Part shown: positions 1-8,690 of the stretch, piece by piece
Numbering within the stretch: position 1 is the stretch's first letter
How the letters are laid out: every line of letters starts with the position of its first letter
Notes under the pieces: generated by a model
Databases searched by the model: none
Told to the model about the DNA's origin: nothing
Seen by the model: only the letters and a program-made list of their open reading frames with translations
Assembly (NCBI GenBank): GCA_964611335.1
Contig: CAZSXR010000003.1
Location: 124,001 to 188,000 of the forward strand
Source of the DNA: BOG-1112 sp964611335
GTDB lineage: Bacteria > Bdellovibrionota_B > Oligoflexia > Oligoflexales > Bog-1112
DNA: 64,000 nt
Direction of reading: 5' to 3'
Translations under genes and position numbers: made by a program

Positions 1-1031
1 GTATCATCGATAACAAAGGCTCTTTGTTCTTTACCTACAACTGCCATGACAAGTTGGTGGAAGGCTTCCGGTTTAATATCCTGATAGGTTCCATCTGTTT
101 CCGCTGTGCCTCTATACACAACGCCGTAAACCGTGTTTGAATAACTTAGGTGCGCAAATGTGTGCAGAGCTTTCTGATCTGCTATGGAGAACCGAACGCC
201 TTCAACAACAATAGGTGCTGTAGGTTCGGGAACGATGACAGAAGCATAAGCTCTACCTCCACAAAGTCCTTCCCAACCATCAGGATGAAATCCTTCAAAT
301 CGTTTGACTTCTTCCTCTACAAGATTTGAAATAATATTTTTCTTCTTATAAACAAGATCTAATTTTCCAAGCGGAGATAATTCTTTTACGACTTGAATCT
401 TTCTTCCAGGATGCTTCGGATCATCAACAGTTTCTATCTTCGATGTGTACAAGGATTTATCTGTAAATGGATACCAATAACCTGCCCATGGTCTTGTCAG
501 TGCGGTGACTTTAACTTGACCGGGTCTTCCTTTTTCATCGAAGGTTTCGTTGATATAAAGAGGTCCAAAATCTTTGAAGACCTTCTTAACTTCCTCTAAT
601 GCAAGTGGGTGATAGGCGCTGGTAAACGATGGTGCATCATAAACCTGATTCGCCGTCTCCATTCCTATTCCATTGAGAATACTAGGCATTTCTTGGGACG
701 GAGCTAAGTTCTGAATGGGGTGTAGTTCCTGATTTTCTTCGTAGACTTGGATTTCATCTTTGAGAACGATGGATAGGATTTCGTATTTGCGATGAATGCG
801 TTGTTCCTCGTCAGGATCTGACTTTGCATTTTCTAATTCTGTTTTGTAGTTGAGTTCGAATTGAAGTTCTGCGGCGCTTATATAGTCTTTAGATTGTTTT
901 GCAGACTTGAGTTTCTTTTCAAGCTGATGGATTTCTGTGTTCAGAGTGGGCAATGTTAAGTCATTGCTACTTCCGCACGAAAATAAAAAGACACTTAGCA
1001 ACGAAAACCCAAGTAGCGTTTTGATTCTCAT
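1..1031 (-). CDS. Secreted transglutaminase-elicitor-like lipoprotein, C-terminus cut by window edge
   Basis: An open frame runs from an ATG at the upper end off the left edge of the window (about 343 codons visible, no stop). The N-terminus is a lipoprotein signal with lipobox VFLFSC (Cys20), so the product should be a lipid-anchored envelope protein. Residues about 30-80 look helical and charged. The later part contains RPWAGYWYPF, then GWEGLCGGRAYAS, then FHQLVMAVVGKEQRAFVIDD. This order (PW-G-YWP, then W-GLC-G-A, then a FH-L-FV-D block) resembles transglutaminase-elicitor family proteins, in which the Cys would be the nucleophile; the family assignment is from memory and not searched. It is preceded by a gap of about 100 bases from lgt and is transcribed in the same direction, probably as its own unit. 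Confidence 0.6.
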   Translation of the reverse strand, partial: MRIKTLLGFSLLSVFLFSCGSSNDLTLPTLNTEIHQLEKKLKSAKQSKDYISAAELQFELNYKTELENAKSDPDEEQRIHRKYEILSIVLKDEIQVYEENQELHPIQNLAPSQEMPSILNGIGMETANQVYDAPSFTSAYHPLALEEVKKVFKDFGPLYINETFDEKGRPGQVKVTALTRPWAGYWYPFTDKSLYTSKIETVDDPKHPGRKIQVVKELSPLGKLDLVYKKKNIISNLVEEEVKRFEGFHPDGWEGLCGGRAYASVIVPEPTAPIVVEGVRFSIADQKALHTFAHLSYSNTVYGVVYRGTAETDGTYQDIKPEAFHQLVMAVVGKEQRAFVIDD

Positions 1032-1133
1032 TTGGTATTCCCATATTCAATTCATTAACAAACGGTGCGCTGTCTCAACGTTTATGGGACATTTATTATG
1101 AAGAAAAAGTAAGAAGGAGTGAGTGTTTAGATT

Positions 1134-1958
1134 TTAAACAAAGGAATTTTTGTGAGGGGAATGTTTCGTTGTGCTTTTTGGAGATTGAATACCAAGCAGT
1201 AAAAACAGTCCTATGAGGATGAAAGGGACGCTAAGGAGTTGCCCCATATTGAAAGGAAGACTGTTTTCAAAAGTCACTTGGTTTTCTTTGAAATATTCAA
1301 TGCAAGCACGGAAAGAAAATGCAAGTACGCAAGCAAGACCCAAGAGGCGTCCTCTGTAATCACCAATTTTTGTAATTCTATAAAAGAGATATAAAATAAA
1401 ACTGATGATTAAATATCCTGCGGCTTCGTAAAGCTGTGTAGGATGTCTTGGGTAAGGATCTACTTTTGCGAAAATGATAGCCCAAGGAACATCTGTAACT
1501 CTGCCAACGATTTCTGAATTGAAGAAATTTCCCATACGAATAAAAGCACCAGCCATCACTGCAACAATGCTGACGCGATCTGCAACGTATAAAAATGTAA
1601 ACTCTGGGAACTTACGACAGAACATATACACACTCACAAGAACACCGATGTAACCACCGTGACTTGCAAGTCCTCCTTCCCAGATTTTGAATATGGAAAG
1701 AGGATCGGAAAGATACCCTATAGGATCGTAAAATAAGCAATGACCGAGTCTCGCTCCCACAACTGTACCAACAACAACATAGTAAAGAAGAGACTCACAG
1801 GCCTGAACATTTCTTCCCTCACGTTTGACAAAGCGAAGAAAGATGTAGTTTGCAACTAGAATGCCACTGATGAAGAGCAAACTGTACCAACGGAGACTGA
1901 GAGGACCATAGATGTTCACGATATCCCGGCTCATGTCCCACTTAAAATACGAATCCAT
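1134..1958 (-). CDS. lgt: Prolipoprotein diacylglyceryl transferase
   Basis: Lgt transfers diacylglycerol from phosphatidylglycerol to the lipobox cysteine of prolipoproteins at the inner membrane, the first step of lipoprotein maturation. The 274-residue protein has about seven membrane segments and the family blocks GGLASHGGYIG (about residue 95), RMGNFFNSE followed by VPWAIIF (about residue 140), and HPTQLYEA (about residue 172). Length is normal for the family. It lies 41 bases downstream of thrS on the same strand and may be co-transcribed with it. The many predicted lipoproteins in this window (at least six) are its likely substrates. Confidence 0.95.
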   Translation of the reverse strand: MDSYFKWDMSRDIVNIYGPLSLRWYSLLFISGILVANYIFLRFVKREGRNVQACESLLYYVVVGTVVGARLGHCLFYDPIGYLSDPLSIFKIWEGGLASHGGYIGVLVSVYMFCRKFPEFTFLYVADRVSIVAVMAGAFIRMGNFFNSEIVGRVTDVPWAIIFAKVDPYPRHPTQLYEAAGYLIISFILYLFYRITKIGDYRGRLLGLACVLAFSFRACIEYFKENQVTFENSLPFNMGQLLSVPFILIGLFLLLGIQSPKSTTKHSPHKNSFV

Positions 1959-1999
1959 CGAAGCTCCTATCCCTTAATGTTCATTCCATTATACTGGAC

Positions 2000-3808
2000 T
2001 TAGACAATGGCGGATAGTGGTTCTCGTGTGTTGATCCTCAAACGGATTTCTTCGTATAACTGCTGTATGAAAAGATCCTTCCCAAGAGTTTCCTGTTTCT
2101 CTACTCCGTAGCGACGTACAGTGACTGTTGAGGTATCAACTTCATTGTTACCAACGATAAGAAGTATAGGCACCTTGCGAACAGTATGTGTACGAATCTT
2201 CTTACCGAAAGTTTGTGAACTCGTATCCACTTCGACTCTCACCATGTTCTGTGTCAGTTCATCTGCAATGGACTGACAGTAAGCATTGCAGGATTCATTC
2301 ACAGGAATGAGAACCGTTTGCACAGGAGCTAACCAAGGTGGGAGAACTCCTCCATAAGTTTCCAAAAGATAACTGATAAATCGCTCATGTGTTGCGAGTG
2401 GGGAGCGATGTATAACAGCAGGGCGTTGTGTTTTCCCCTCTTCGTCGATGTAGGTCATGTCAAAGTTTTCAGGAGATAAGAAATCTATCTGAATTGTAGA
2501 CATGGTCTCTTCACGACCTAGCAGATATTTAAACTGAATGTCAATCTTTGGTCCGTAGAATGCAGCTTCTCCCACACCATAAAAATAAGGCACGCCATTT
2601 TTTTTCAAAATATCTTCTAGGATGCCTTCCGCCCTACGCCACATCTCAGCAGTTCCCTTATATTTGGTTTCATTAGGATCGCCGAGTGAGAGACGGAATC
2701 TATAATCTTTGATTTTCAAACATGCATACTCATCTTTAATGAGTTTCAAAAGATTTTGAACCTCTTCTTCAATCTGATCCTGACGCACATAGATATGTGC
2801 ATCATTCATGGTCATGCCTCTTACACGCAACAATCCTGAAAGTTCACCAGACTGCTCGAAACGGAAAGTGCTTCCATACTCTGCAAAACGTAAAGGCAAA
2901 TCCCTGTAACTGCGCTGAGCACTTTTATAAATCATATGGTGGTGAGGGCAGTTCATAGGACGTAGATAATAAGACTCTTCGTAACCTGTGTCTGCATGCT
3001 TACAAACCATCGGAGGGAACATAGAATCCTCATAAGCAGGCAAATGCTGACTTGTGAGATAGAGTTCTTTCTTCGCAATAGGAGGAGTTGAAACGCGCTT
3101 ATATCCTGCTTTGAACTCCATTTCTTTCGCGTAGGATTCCAACTGATCGCGAATCACGTATCCATTTGGTAACCAGAGGGGAAGACCTTTTCCAATCAGT
3201 TCATCAAAGTGGAAAATTCCAAGCTCTTTGCCCAGTTTTTTATGATCATACTGTTCTGCTATTTCGCGTCTTTTAATGAACTCTTTGAGTTCTTTTTCCG
3301 TTTCGAATGCAAGAACGTAGATGCGTGTCAGCATCTTGTTTGTTTCTTTACCCAACCAGTAAGCCCCTGCGATGCGATCCAAGCGGAAAGCGCCAGCAGG
3401 CAATTCACCCGTATTCTCAACGTGAGGACCTTCGCAAAGATCTTCGAAGGATCCGTTTTTATAATAGGAAAAATTTGTAACGCCGCGTTCATGCAGCATG
3501 TTTACATTTTGGATTTTGTAAGGCTCTGCTTCTTTTTCAGAACGCTTCAACGCAGCAGCAAAATCCAGATCTACACGTTCGAAAACCTGTTTTTCCTGAA
3601 TGATGCGGCGCATTTGTTTTTCAATATCAGTGAAATCTTTGTCTGTAATAGTTTTATCGCCGAAGTCAAAGTCATAGAAAAAACCCGTTTCGGTCGGAGG
3701 GCCGAAACCTAGTTTGGTGCCAGGAAACAGTTTTTGAACTGCTTGTGCGAGCACATGTGCGAGAGAGTGACGAATGGCGTAGAGACGTGGGTTACTTTGC
3801 GCGTCCAT
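2000..3808 (-). CDS. thrS: Threonyl-tRNA synthetase without TGS domain
   Basis: ThrS charges tRNA-Thr and edits mischarged seryl-tRNA. The protein begins almost directly with the editing-domain block HSLAHVLAQAV (residues 14-24), so the N-terminal TGS domain of about 60 residues found in most bacterial ThrS is absent; the length (602) fits that loss. The editing domain includes CEGPHV. The class II core shows RPMNCPHHHMIY (motif with zinc-ligand Cys), RVRGMTMNDAHIY, and HRSPLATHERF (motif 3 region); an anticodon-binding domain follows from about residue 495. No in-frame upstream start would add a TGS domain before the neighbouring gene. ThrS enzymes lacking TGS are known, so this is likely functional. 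lgt follows on the same strand. Confidence 0.95.
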   Translation of the reverse strand: MDAQSNPRLYAIRHSLAHVLAQAVQKLFPGTKLGFGPPTETGFFYDFDFGDKTITDKDFTDIEKQMRRIIQEKQVFERVDLDFAAALKRSEKEAEPYKIQNVNMLHERGVTNFSYYKNGSFEDLCEGPHVENTGELPAGAFRLDRIAGAYWLGKETNKMLTRIYVLAFETEKELKEFIKRREIAEQYDHKKLGKELGIFHFDELIGKGLPLWLPNGYVIRDQLESYAKEMEFKAGYKRVSTPPIAKKELYLTSQHLPAYEDSMFPPMVCKHADTGYEESYYLRPMNCPHHHMIYKSAQRSYRDLPLRFAEYGSTFRFEQSGELSGLLRVRGMTMNDAHIYVRQDQIEEEVQNLLKLIKDEYACLKIKDYRFRLSLGDPNETKYKGTAEMWRRAEGILEDILKKNGVPYFYGVGEAAFYGPKIDIQFKYLLGREETMSTIQIDFLSPENFDMTYIDEEGKTQRPAVIHRSPLATHERFISYLLETYGGVLPPWLAPVQTVLIPVNESCNAYCQSIADELTQNMVRVEVDTSSQTFGKKIRTHTVRKVPILLIVGNNEVDTSTVTVRRYGVEKQETLGKDLFIQQLYEEIRLRINTREPLSAIV

Positions 3809-3891
3809 GGGACTTTGACCTCATAATTGCTTCGTTATAGGGCCTGAAGCTAGCGCATTTTGACGAAGGGCTCAAGGTAGAAGTCTTTTAA

Positions 3892-4569
3892 TCAATTCAA
3901 AACTTCGCGCAAAATACGTGCAGCAATGATCGGAGAGGAGTTGATGTAACGGCTGGGGCAATTCTCCGGTCGATTTTTGTCTATGAGCAGTTTGTTATAA
4001 ATGGCTTCGAGCAATTTAATGCCAGTTTCGGTGTCATTTTTTGCAAGCTGCTCGATTTTCTTCTTATGCTGGCCTTCTGCACGCAATGCCATTAGCTTGA
4101 GAAGCTCACGACATTTTTGAGATCTTGAAACGCAAAGAGTCGACCGTGATTTCAAAGGCGAGCGCGCAGGTTCGAAAGCATTTTTCTTTCTCTCGACTCT
4201 TAAAATCCTCAAACGTAAGGTATGCCATTTGATCCCATAGCGATGGAAGATTTTACCGTCGAAGTTTTTATCCAAATCCGTTTTGGATACATAACCTTGC
4301 CAATTTAAAAAGACGGGACCGGTTGCGATTTTACGCAAGCTTTCAGGTATGTCGCTATTTACAATGTCGAGATTGATGTGGGGGTACATTCTGCCGACGA
4401 TGATGACATGAAACGAGGGAATTAAGAGAGGATCTGTTTCAGCATCTTCGAAAAGGCCACGATGGTCTCTGTAAAAATACAGATCCGCATGATGACCTAG
4501 AGAACGTTCCCAGCCTACTTTGACCAAAGAATTTTCGTCAATAACACAGACTCGTGGTTTGTCATTCAT
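3892..4569 (-). CDS. Pseudo-receiver domain protein of unknown function
   Basis: A 225-residue protein whose first 115 residues read like a CheY-type receiver: acidic pair in VCVIDENSLVKVGW (Asp11-Glu12) and a hydrophobic beta-3 strand FHVIIVGRMYP. The phospho-acceptor aspartate expected at the end of beta-3 is Gly59, so phosphorylation in the usual way is unlikely. The middle (residues about 120-150) is basic, and the C-terminal part is helical and charged with no recognised output domain. It lies between thiI and thrS on the same strand, with 83 bases to thrS. Function unknown; a phosphorylation-independent signalling or scaffold protein is possible. The receiver reading rests on the acidic pair and strand pattern only. 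Confidence 0.6.
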   Translation of the reverse strand: MNDKPRVCVIDENSLVKVGWERSLGHHADLYFYRDHRGLFEDAETDPLLIPSFHVIIVGRMYPHINLDIVNSDIPESLRKIATGPVFLNWQGYVSKTDLDKNFDGKIFHRYGIKWHTLRLRILRVERKKNAFEPARSPLKSRSTLCVSRSQKCRELLKLMALRAEGQHKKKIEQLAKNDTETGIKLLEAIYNKLLIDKNRPENCPSRYINSSPIIAARILREVLN

Positions 4570-4664
4570 AGTTGAAAACCATTTCTTGCTATTTAAGTAA
4601 ATTGTCTAATCTGATTCTTATTAAAATTTATGACATAAAAAAGAGGCAAAGCCTAGGATTTTGT

Positions 4665-6119
4665 CTAATGCTTTGTTTGGCAGGAAATATCGAAAGCTTC
4701 CAAACCACCACGAAGACTGAAAGCATCGAAACCGTCTTTTTGCATCTTCTCCGCAATCACTGCACTCTGAGTTCCGTAGGTACAATAGACGAGGTAGTTC
4801 TTATCTTTGGGGAGTTGATTGTACTTTGCAAGCAAATCATAGAAGTCCCAATGAGTCGCAGAGGAATGATGAGCTTTCTTATAAAGTTCTTCACTTTGGC
4901 AATCTAAAACAACCGCATTCTCAGGAATAGAATCTTTGAAGACATAAGACGATAGAATTTTATTTGCATCCCATTCCAGCAAGTTGAGTATTCTTCGTTC
5001 TGTAAATTGCTTATCCAGAAGGCTCATGTCGATATAGGATTCTTCATCTTTGGCTTTATCTACGGAACATGCTGTAGTTGGTTTTTGTGGGACAATTTGA
5101 CAGTATTCTTTAATCTGTTTGCATTCTTCAAAAACTCCAATTTTTTTTGCCAAATCCATGATATCTCCTTTGTCAAAAGAGATTAGAGGACGGTGTATAG
5201 GCATATTTACAGAAGAAGAAATGGCTTCGAGATTTTTTAGAGTTTGAGAAGAGACCTGACTGATCGCCTCACCCGTTATAATTCCGTTCGCTTCGACTTC
5301 TCTCGCGAGTTTTTCAGCGGTGCGGTAGAAAAGTCTTTTGAGTATGACTTGTGAAAAAGGAGGACGCACCTTCTTTAAAATATCTGCAACGATAGGTTGG
5401 AAGTCCACAATATGAAGTCGCGGGAAATCGCCATAACCCCAAGTGTGAACTAATTTTGTAAGAACACGGAGCACAGAATGTTCGTTAGCTTCTCCTGCTA
5501 AATTGCAGAAAAGATAGTTTAGCCGCAATCCTCTTTTCTGCATCATCCACGAAGCTACAGTGGAATCGAAACCACCTGAAACTAAACTTACACAACGTCC
5601 CGCACTTCCTATAGGTAAACCACCTATAGCTTTGCTTGTATTTCTATAGAAATAAGCTTTGTTATGACGAATATCTACGTGAACAGTCGTATCAGGATTT
5701 TTCAACTTCACCATAGATTTTTCATTACCAGTGTTAAGCAATGCACCCAATTTGATATTGAGTTCTACGGATGTGAAAGTGTGATCTCCGACACGACTAC
5801 ACTGAACTGCAAACGTCTGTCCTTGTATGAGGGGCTTGTAAATGCGTAAACCTTCTTCAAGAATTTTTTCTAAGGTAGCTTCGCATTCATGTTCAACAAG
5901 AGTGTAGGCATGAACACCGAAGACTCGGGAGACTATTTCTAGAACTCTTTTATCCTCGCTTGTTAACCAGATCCGTGACCACTGACCTTGAATCTGATGT
6001 TCAATTCCTTCTCGTTTCAAAGCTTCTTTTAAATTTGCAAGAAGCCTTTTTTGGAAACGTCGACTGACACGTTCAGACTTCAACATCATTTCGCCAGTAA
6101 GTCGGATCAGTATGTTCAT
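4665..6119 (-). CDS. thiI: tRNA 4-thiouridine synthetase ThiI with C-terminal rhodanese domain
   Basis: ThiI adenylates U8 of tRNA and replaces the oxygen with sulfur, and can supply sulfur for thiazole synthesis. The 484-residue protein has an N-terminal ferredoxin-like plus THUMP region (to about residue 170), a PP-loop SGGFDST (about residue 181), and a C-terminal rhodanese domain with active-site Cys446 in YCTYGTQS. The partner cysteine in EYCQIVPQKPT (the disulfide partner in the E. coli enzyme) is present. The architecture and length match the long, rhodanese-fused form best known from gammaproteobacteria. The ATG lies one base after the stop of the penicillin acylase gene, so the two are probably translationally coupled although no shared pathway is obvious. 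Confidence 0.95.
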   Translation of the reverse strand: MNILIRLTGEMMLKSERVSRRFQKRLLANLKEALKREGIEHQIQGQWSRIWLTSEDKRVLEIVSRVFGVHAYTLVEHECEATLEKILEEGLRIYKPLIQGQTFAVQCSRVGDHTFTSVELNIKLGALLNTGNEKSMVKLKNPDTTVHVDIRHNKAYFYRNTSKAIGGLPIGSAGRCVSLVSGGFDSTVASWMMQKRGLRLNYLFCNLAGEANEHSVLRVLTKLVHTWGYGDFPRLHIVDFQPIVADILKKVRPPFSQVILKRLFYRTAEKLAREVEANGIITGEAISQVSSQTLKNLEAISSSVNMPIHRPLISFDKGDIMDLAKKIGVFEECKQIKEYCQIVPQKPTTACSVDKAKDEESYIDMSLLDKQFTERRILNLLEWDANKILSSYVFKDSIPENAVVLDCQSEELYKKAHHSSATHWDFYDLLAKYNQLPKDKNYLVYCTYGTQSAVIAEKMQKDGFDAFSLRGGLEAFDISCQTKH

Positions 6120-6120
6120 T

Positions 6121-8499
6121 TTAATCTTTCTTCGAAGGTGTTAGAAGAAGACGCTTTGCATCTTTAAGTGCATTGCGATCCAGTATTTGCAAACGATACT
6201 GTCCTTGATGATAAAGAGGACTTTGATCTCTGTAATGAGAGTTTGCAAAATATCCACTTTGTCCCGTTGGTAGTATGCCCCAAGATTCTCCTGCATTGAC
6301 GAAATCAATCACACGTCGAGTAGACGGTCCATATTTTACTTCATGTAATCCCGGACCCATTTTGAAATTCGCATTGTTGATGGATTCAGAAGAACCATGA
6401 GAGGCTAGTGGACCAACATTGAAAATCCATCCTAGTAACTTGGAATATCCCAACCAGTGTTTATGTTCGACAGTATGAACACGTCCCCAGTTCCATTTTG
6501 TAGGTTGTGGGCCTAAAGTTTTCTCCAAAGCACTTACACTCTTATGCCATGCTTCCAGAACCCATTCTTTACGAGTTCCTTTACCATCTTTATCTGTCCA
6601 CCATGGAGAGTGTTCATTGCTTATAATGCGAACAAGTGCATCATGAATGAGGTTGGTACCACGGAAGGAATCATAAAACGTTTTTGTCAAACGTTCTAAA
6701 AATATCTTCTCAACTAAAGTTCCCATGACTTCATGAAATACAGTAGCTCCCAAAGATTCGATGGAATGTTTAAGATCCCAGTCTCTCATAAGAGTTAAAG
6801 CGGCAGCTTCAAGTTCCGTTGCTTTTTCATTTTCAAGGAGGGAAACAAGTTCTGCGCGTATGCTTCTGTAACTTTCATTCTGTGTTTGCAATTGCACATC
6901 TTTTACGAAGTCAACTGTCCAACCTTTGTCTTTGGAAGCTAAATCTCTGTGAATGTGATCGTATCGGTAATCAGGATTGTAATAACCTGCAACTTCGTAA
7001 GGATGATTCTTGAAAGGGTTTTGATTTGCCGTGACAATGAAACCTTGTTTAGGATTTAGCAATTTCGGGTGAGATGCAAAAGAATAGTATCCTTGGTATT
7101 CATCAAGTCCACTGGCTCCGTCCAATAAGAATTTCCCTTTAGCATCTGCTTTGCGGATAGGAAAGCGTGCAGCTGTCCACCATGCTATATCATTTTTTGC
7201 ATTAGCATAGATAATATTGAGTCCAGGAGCACGAATTTGACTTGCAGCATGCTCTGCAGCTTCTACGGTTTCTGCGCGAGCAAGATTGTAAAACGCTTCG
7301 AAAACTTCGTTGTCTTCATCTGCAAAAGACCATAAGACGGAAATCGGATCTTTGATTTTATCGAAACCATCGATCACATCGTTGACTATAGGACCGTGAC
7401 GTGAAGATTTAATTTCAATAACCACATCTGCAGCCCCTTTCACTTTGATCGTTTCGCTATGTGAAACTAAATCTTCCCAGTGATCGCGGAACCAAACTTG
7501 ATTCTTGTTTTCTGGATTGAGTTTTTCTCTGTAGAAATCAGTGTCTTTGTTTTGCAACATGGTGACACCCCATCCGTGTTTGTCACTATGTCCAAGCAAC
7601 GCAACAGGAACACCTGCTAAGTAATGACCGTAGAGTTTAAAGCCAGGATATTCGATCGCAGCTTCGTACCATACATCTGGTTTTGAATAACCAATATGAG
7701 GGTCATTTGCGAGTATAGGTTTACCGGAAAGTGTGCGCTGACCAGCGATAACCCATCCGTTCGAGCCGTCAAAGAAGTCAGGTCTATCAAGAATATTTCG
7801 TGCAAATAAAGAAAGGCTTTTGAGTGCTTCGATTTCGATTGAGTCTTTTTTCGAACTTTGATGCTGTCTAGGTAAGGGGGAAATTTCTTTTTTAAATTCG
7901 GGAGGAAAATGTTCGTCAAGAAAAGTTAGGAAAGGATCGGTTTCAATACCTTTGAAAAAACTAAAGGCCATGTAACCAGCAATGGCAAAGGAATCTGAAA
8001 TTTCAAAATCTTGAGGTTTGATTCCTAAAAGTTGAAATTCCAAAGGCATGGAACCTGTGCTTATAAATTCATTGATACCTTCAATGTAAGCTTTGATAGA
8101 AGCTTCATGTGAGTCTGGTTTTTGAATTTTTCTTGCAAGAGCTTTTGCAATGGTAGGAACCCCGAGTGTTCTAAAGAGTTTGTCGTATTTAACAAGATCG
8201 GGTCCAAGTATTTCTGCGAGTTCACCTTTTGCCAAGCGTCTCATCATTTCCATTTGGAAAAGACGGTCTTGAGCATGAAGGTACCCGAGTGAGTGATACG
8301 CGTCATGTTCATTTTCAGCATAGATATGAGGGATAGCCCATTGATCGAAGAGGACTTCTGTGTTGTGTTGTAAACCTACAAGTTTTTTTTCACCCTTGTG
8401 CTGAGGCTGTTTGCTACGAAGAAAGAAGGCAGCTCCCATCGCTAAGAGGAATGCAACGCAAGATGATAAAATTACGGAACGTGTGAGCGTTCGTCTCAT
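6121..8499 (-). CDS. Penicillin acylase family (Ntn-hydrolase) amidase
   Basis: Penicillin acylases are periplasmic amide hydrolases made as one precursor that self-cleaves into two chains before an N-terminal nucleophile serine. I choose the start at MRRTLTRS because an AAGGA lies upstream and an uncleaved-signal-like hydrophobic segment follows; a longer open frame exists but its first 48 residues look non-coding. The 792-residue product has a single N-terminal membrane/signal segment, an alpha-chain region, and the cleavage/nucleophile block DGSNGWVIAGQ with SGKPILANDPHIG behind it. The substrate cannot be told from sequence; acyl-homoserine lactones, penicillins and N-acyl amino acids are all family substrates. 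thiI begins one base after its stop. Confidence 0.9.
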   Translation of the reverse strand: MRRTLTRSVILSSCVAFLLAMGAAFFLRSKQPQHKGEKKLVGLQHNTEVLFDQWAIPHIYAENEHDAYHSLGYLHAQDRLFQMEMMRRLAKGELAEILGPDLVKYDKLFRTLGVPTIAKALARKIQKPDSHEASIKAYIEGINEFISTGSMPLEFQLLGIKPQDFEISDSFAIAGYMAFSFFKGIETDPFLTFLDEHFPPEFKKEISPLPRQHQSSKKDSIEIEALKSLSLFARNILDRPDFFDGSNGWVIAGQRTLSGKPILANDPHIGYSKPDVWYEAAIEYPGFKLYGHYLAGVPVALLGHSDKHGWGVTMLQNKDTDFYREKLNPENKNQVWFRDHWEDLVSHSETIKVKGAADVVIEIKSSRHGPIVNDVIDGFDKIKDPISVLWSFADEDNEVFEAFYNLARAETVEAAEHAASQIRAPGLNIIYANAKNDIAWWTAARFPIRKADAKGKFLLDGASGLDEYQGYYSFASHPKLLNPKQGFIVTANQNPFKNHPYEVAGYYNPDYRYDHIHRDLASKDKGWTVDFVKDVQLQTQNESYRSIRAELVSLLENEKATELEAAALTLMRDWDLKHSIESLGATVFHEVMGTLVEKIFLERLTKTFYDSFRGTNLIHDALVRIISNEHSPWWTDKDGKGTRKEWVLEAWHKSVSALEKTLGPQPTKWNWGRVHTVEHKHWLGYSKLLGWIFNVGPLASHGSSESINNANFKMGPGLHEVKYGPSTRRVIDFVNAGESWGILPTGQSGYFANSHYRDQSPLYHQGQYRLQILDRNALKDAKRLLLTPSKKD

Positions 8500-8690
8500 A
8501 CTCTTTTCCTTAGAAGTTGAACAAATAGGGACCGCCTTTATGCCATATTTGGGACAGAGTCTTAAAGGGAAAGTAGAATGATGTATAAAATCAGCAGGTT
8601 GTTTAAGACTCTTCCTCTTGGTTGGCAATAAAAAGGAAGCCAAGTTCTCTCTAAAACGGTATGATTTCCTTTCCTAGGAAAGGAAATCGA

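Noticed and set aside
393..599. Short plus-strand open frame
   Set aside because: It is antisense to the transglutaminase-like lipoprotein, which has a lipobox and family motifs; the short frame has none.
3209..3712. 167-codon plus-strand open frame inside thrS
   Set aside because: Antisense shadow of a well-conserved gene; aromatic-rich composition typical of shadow frames.
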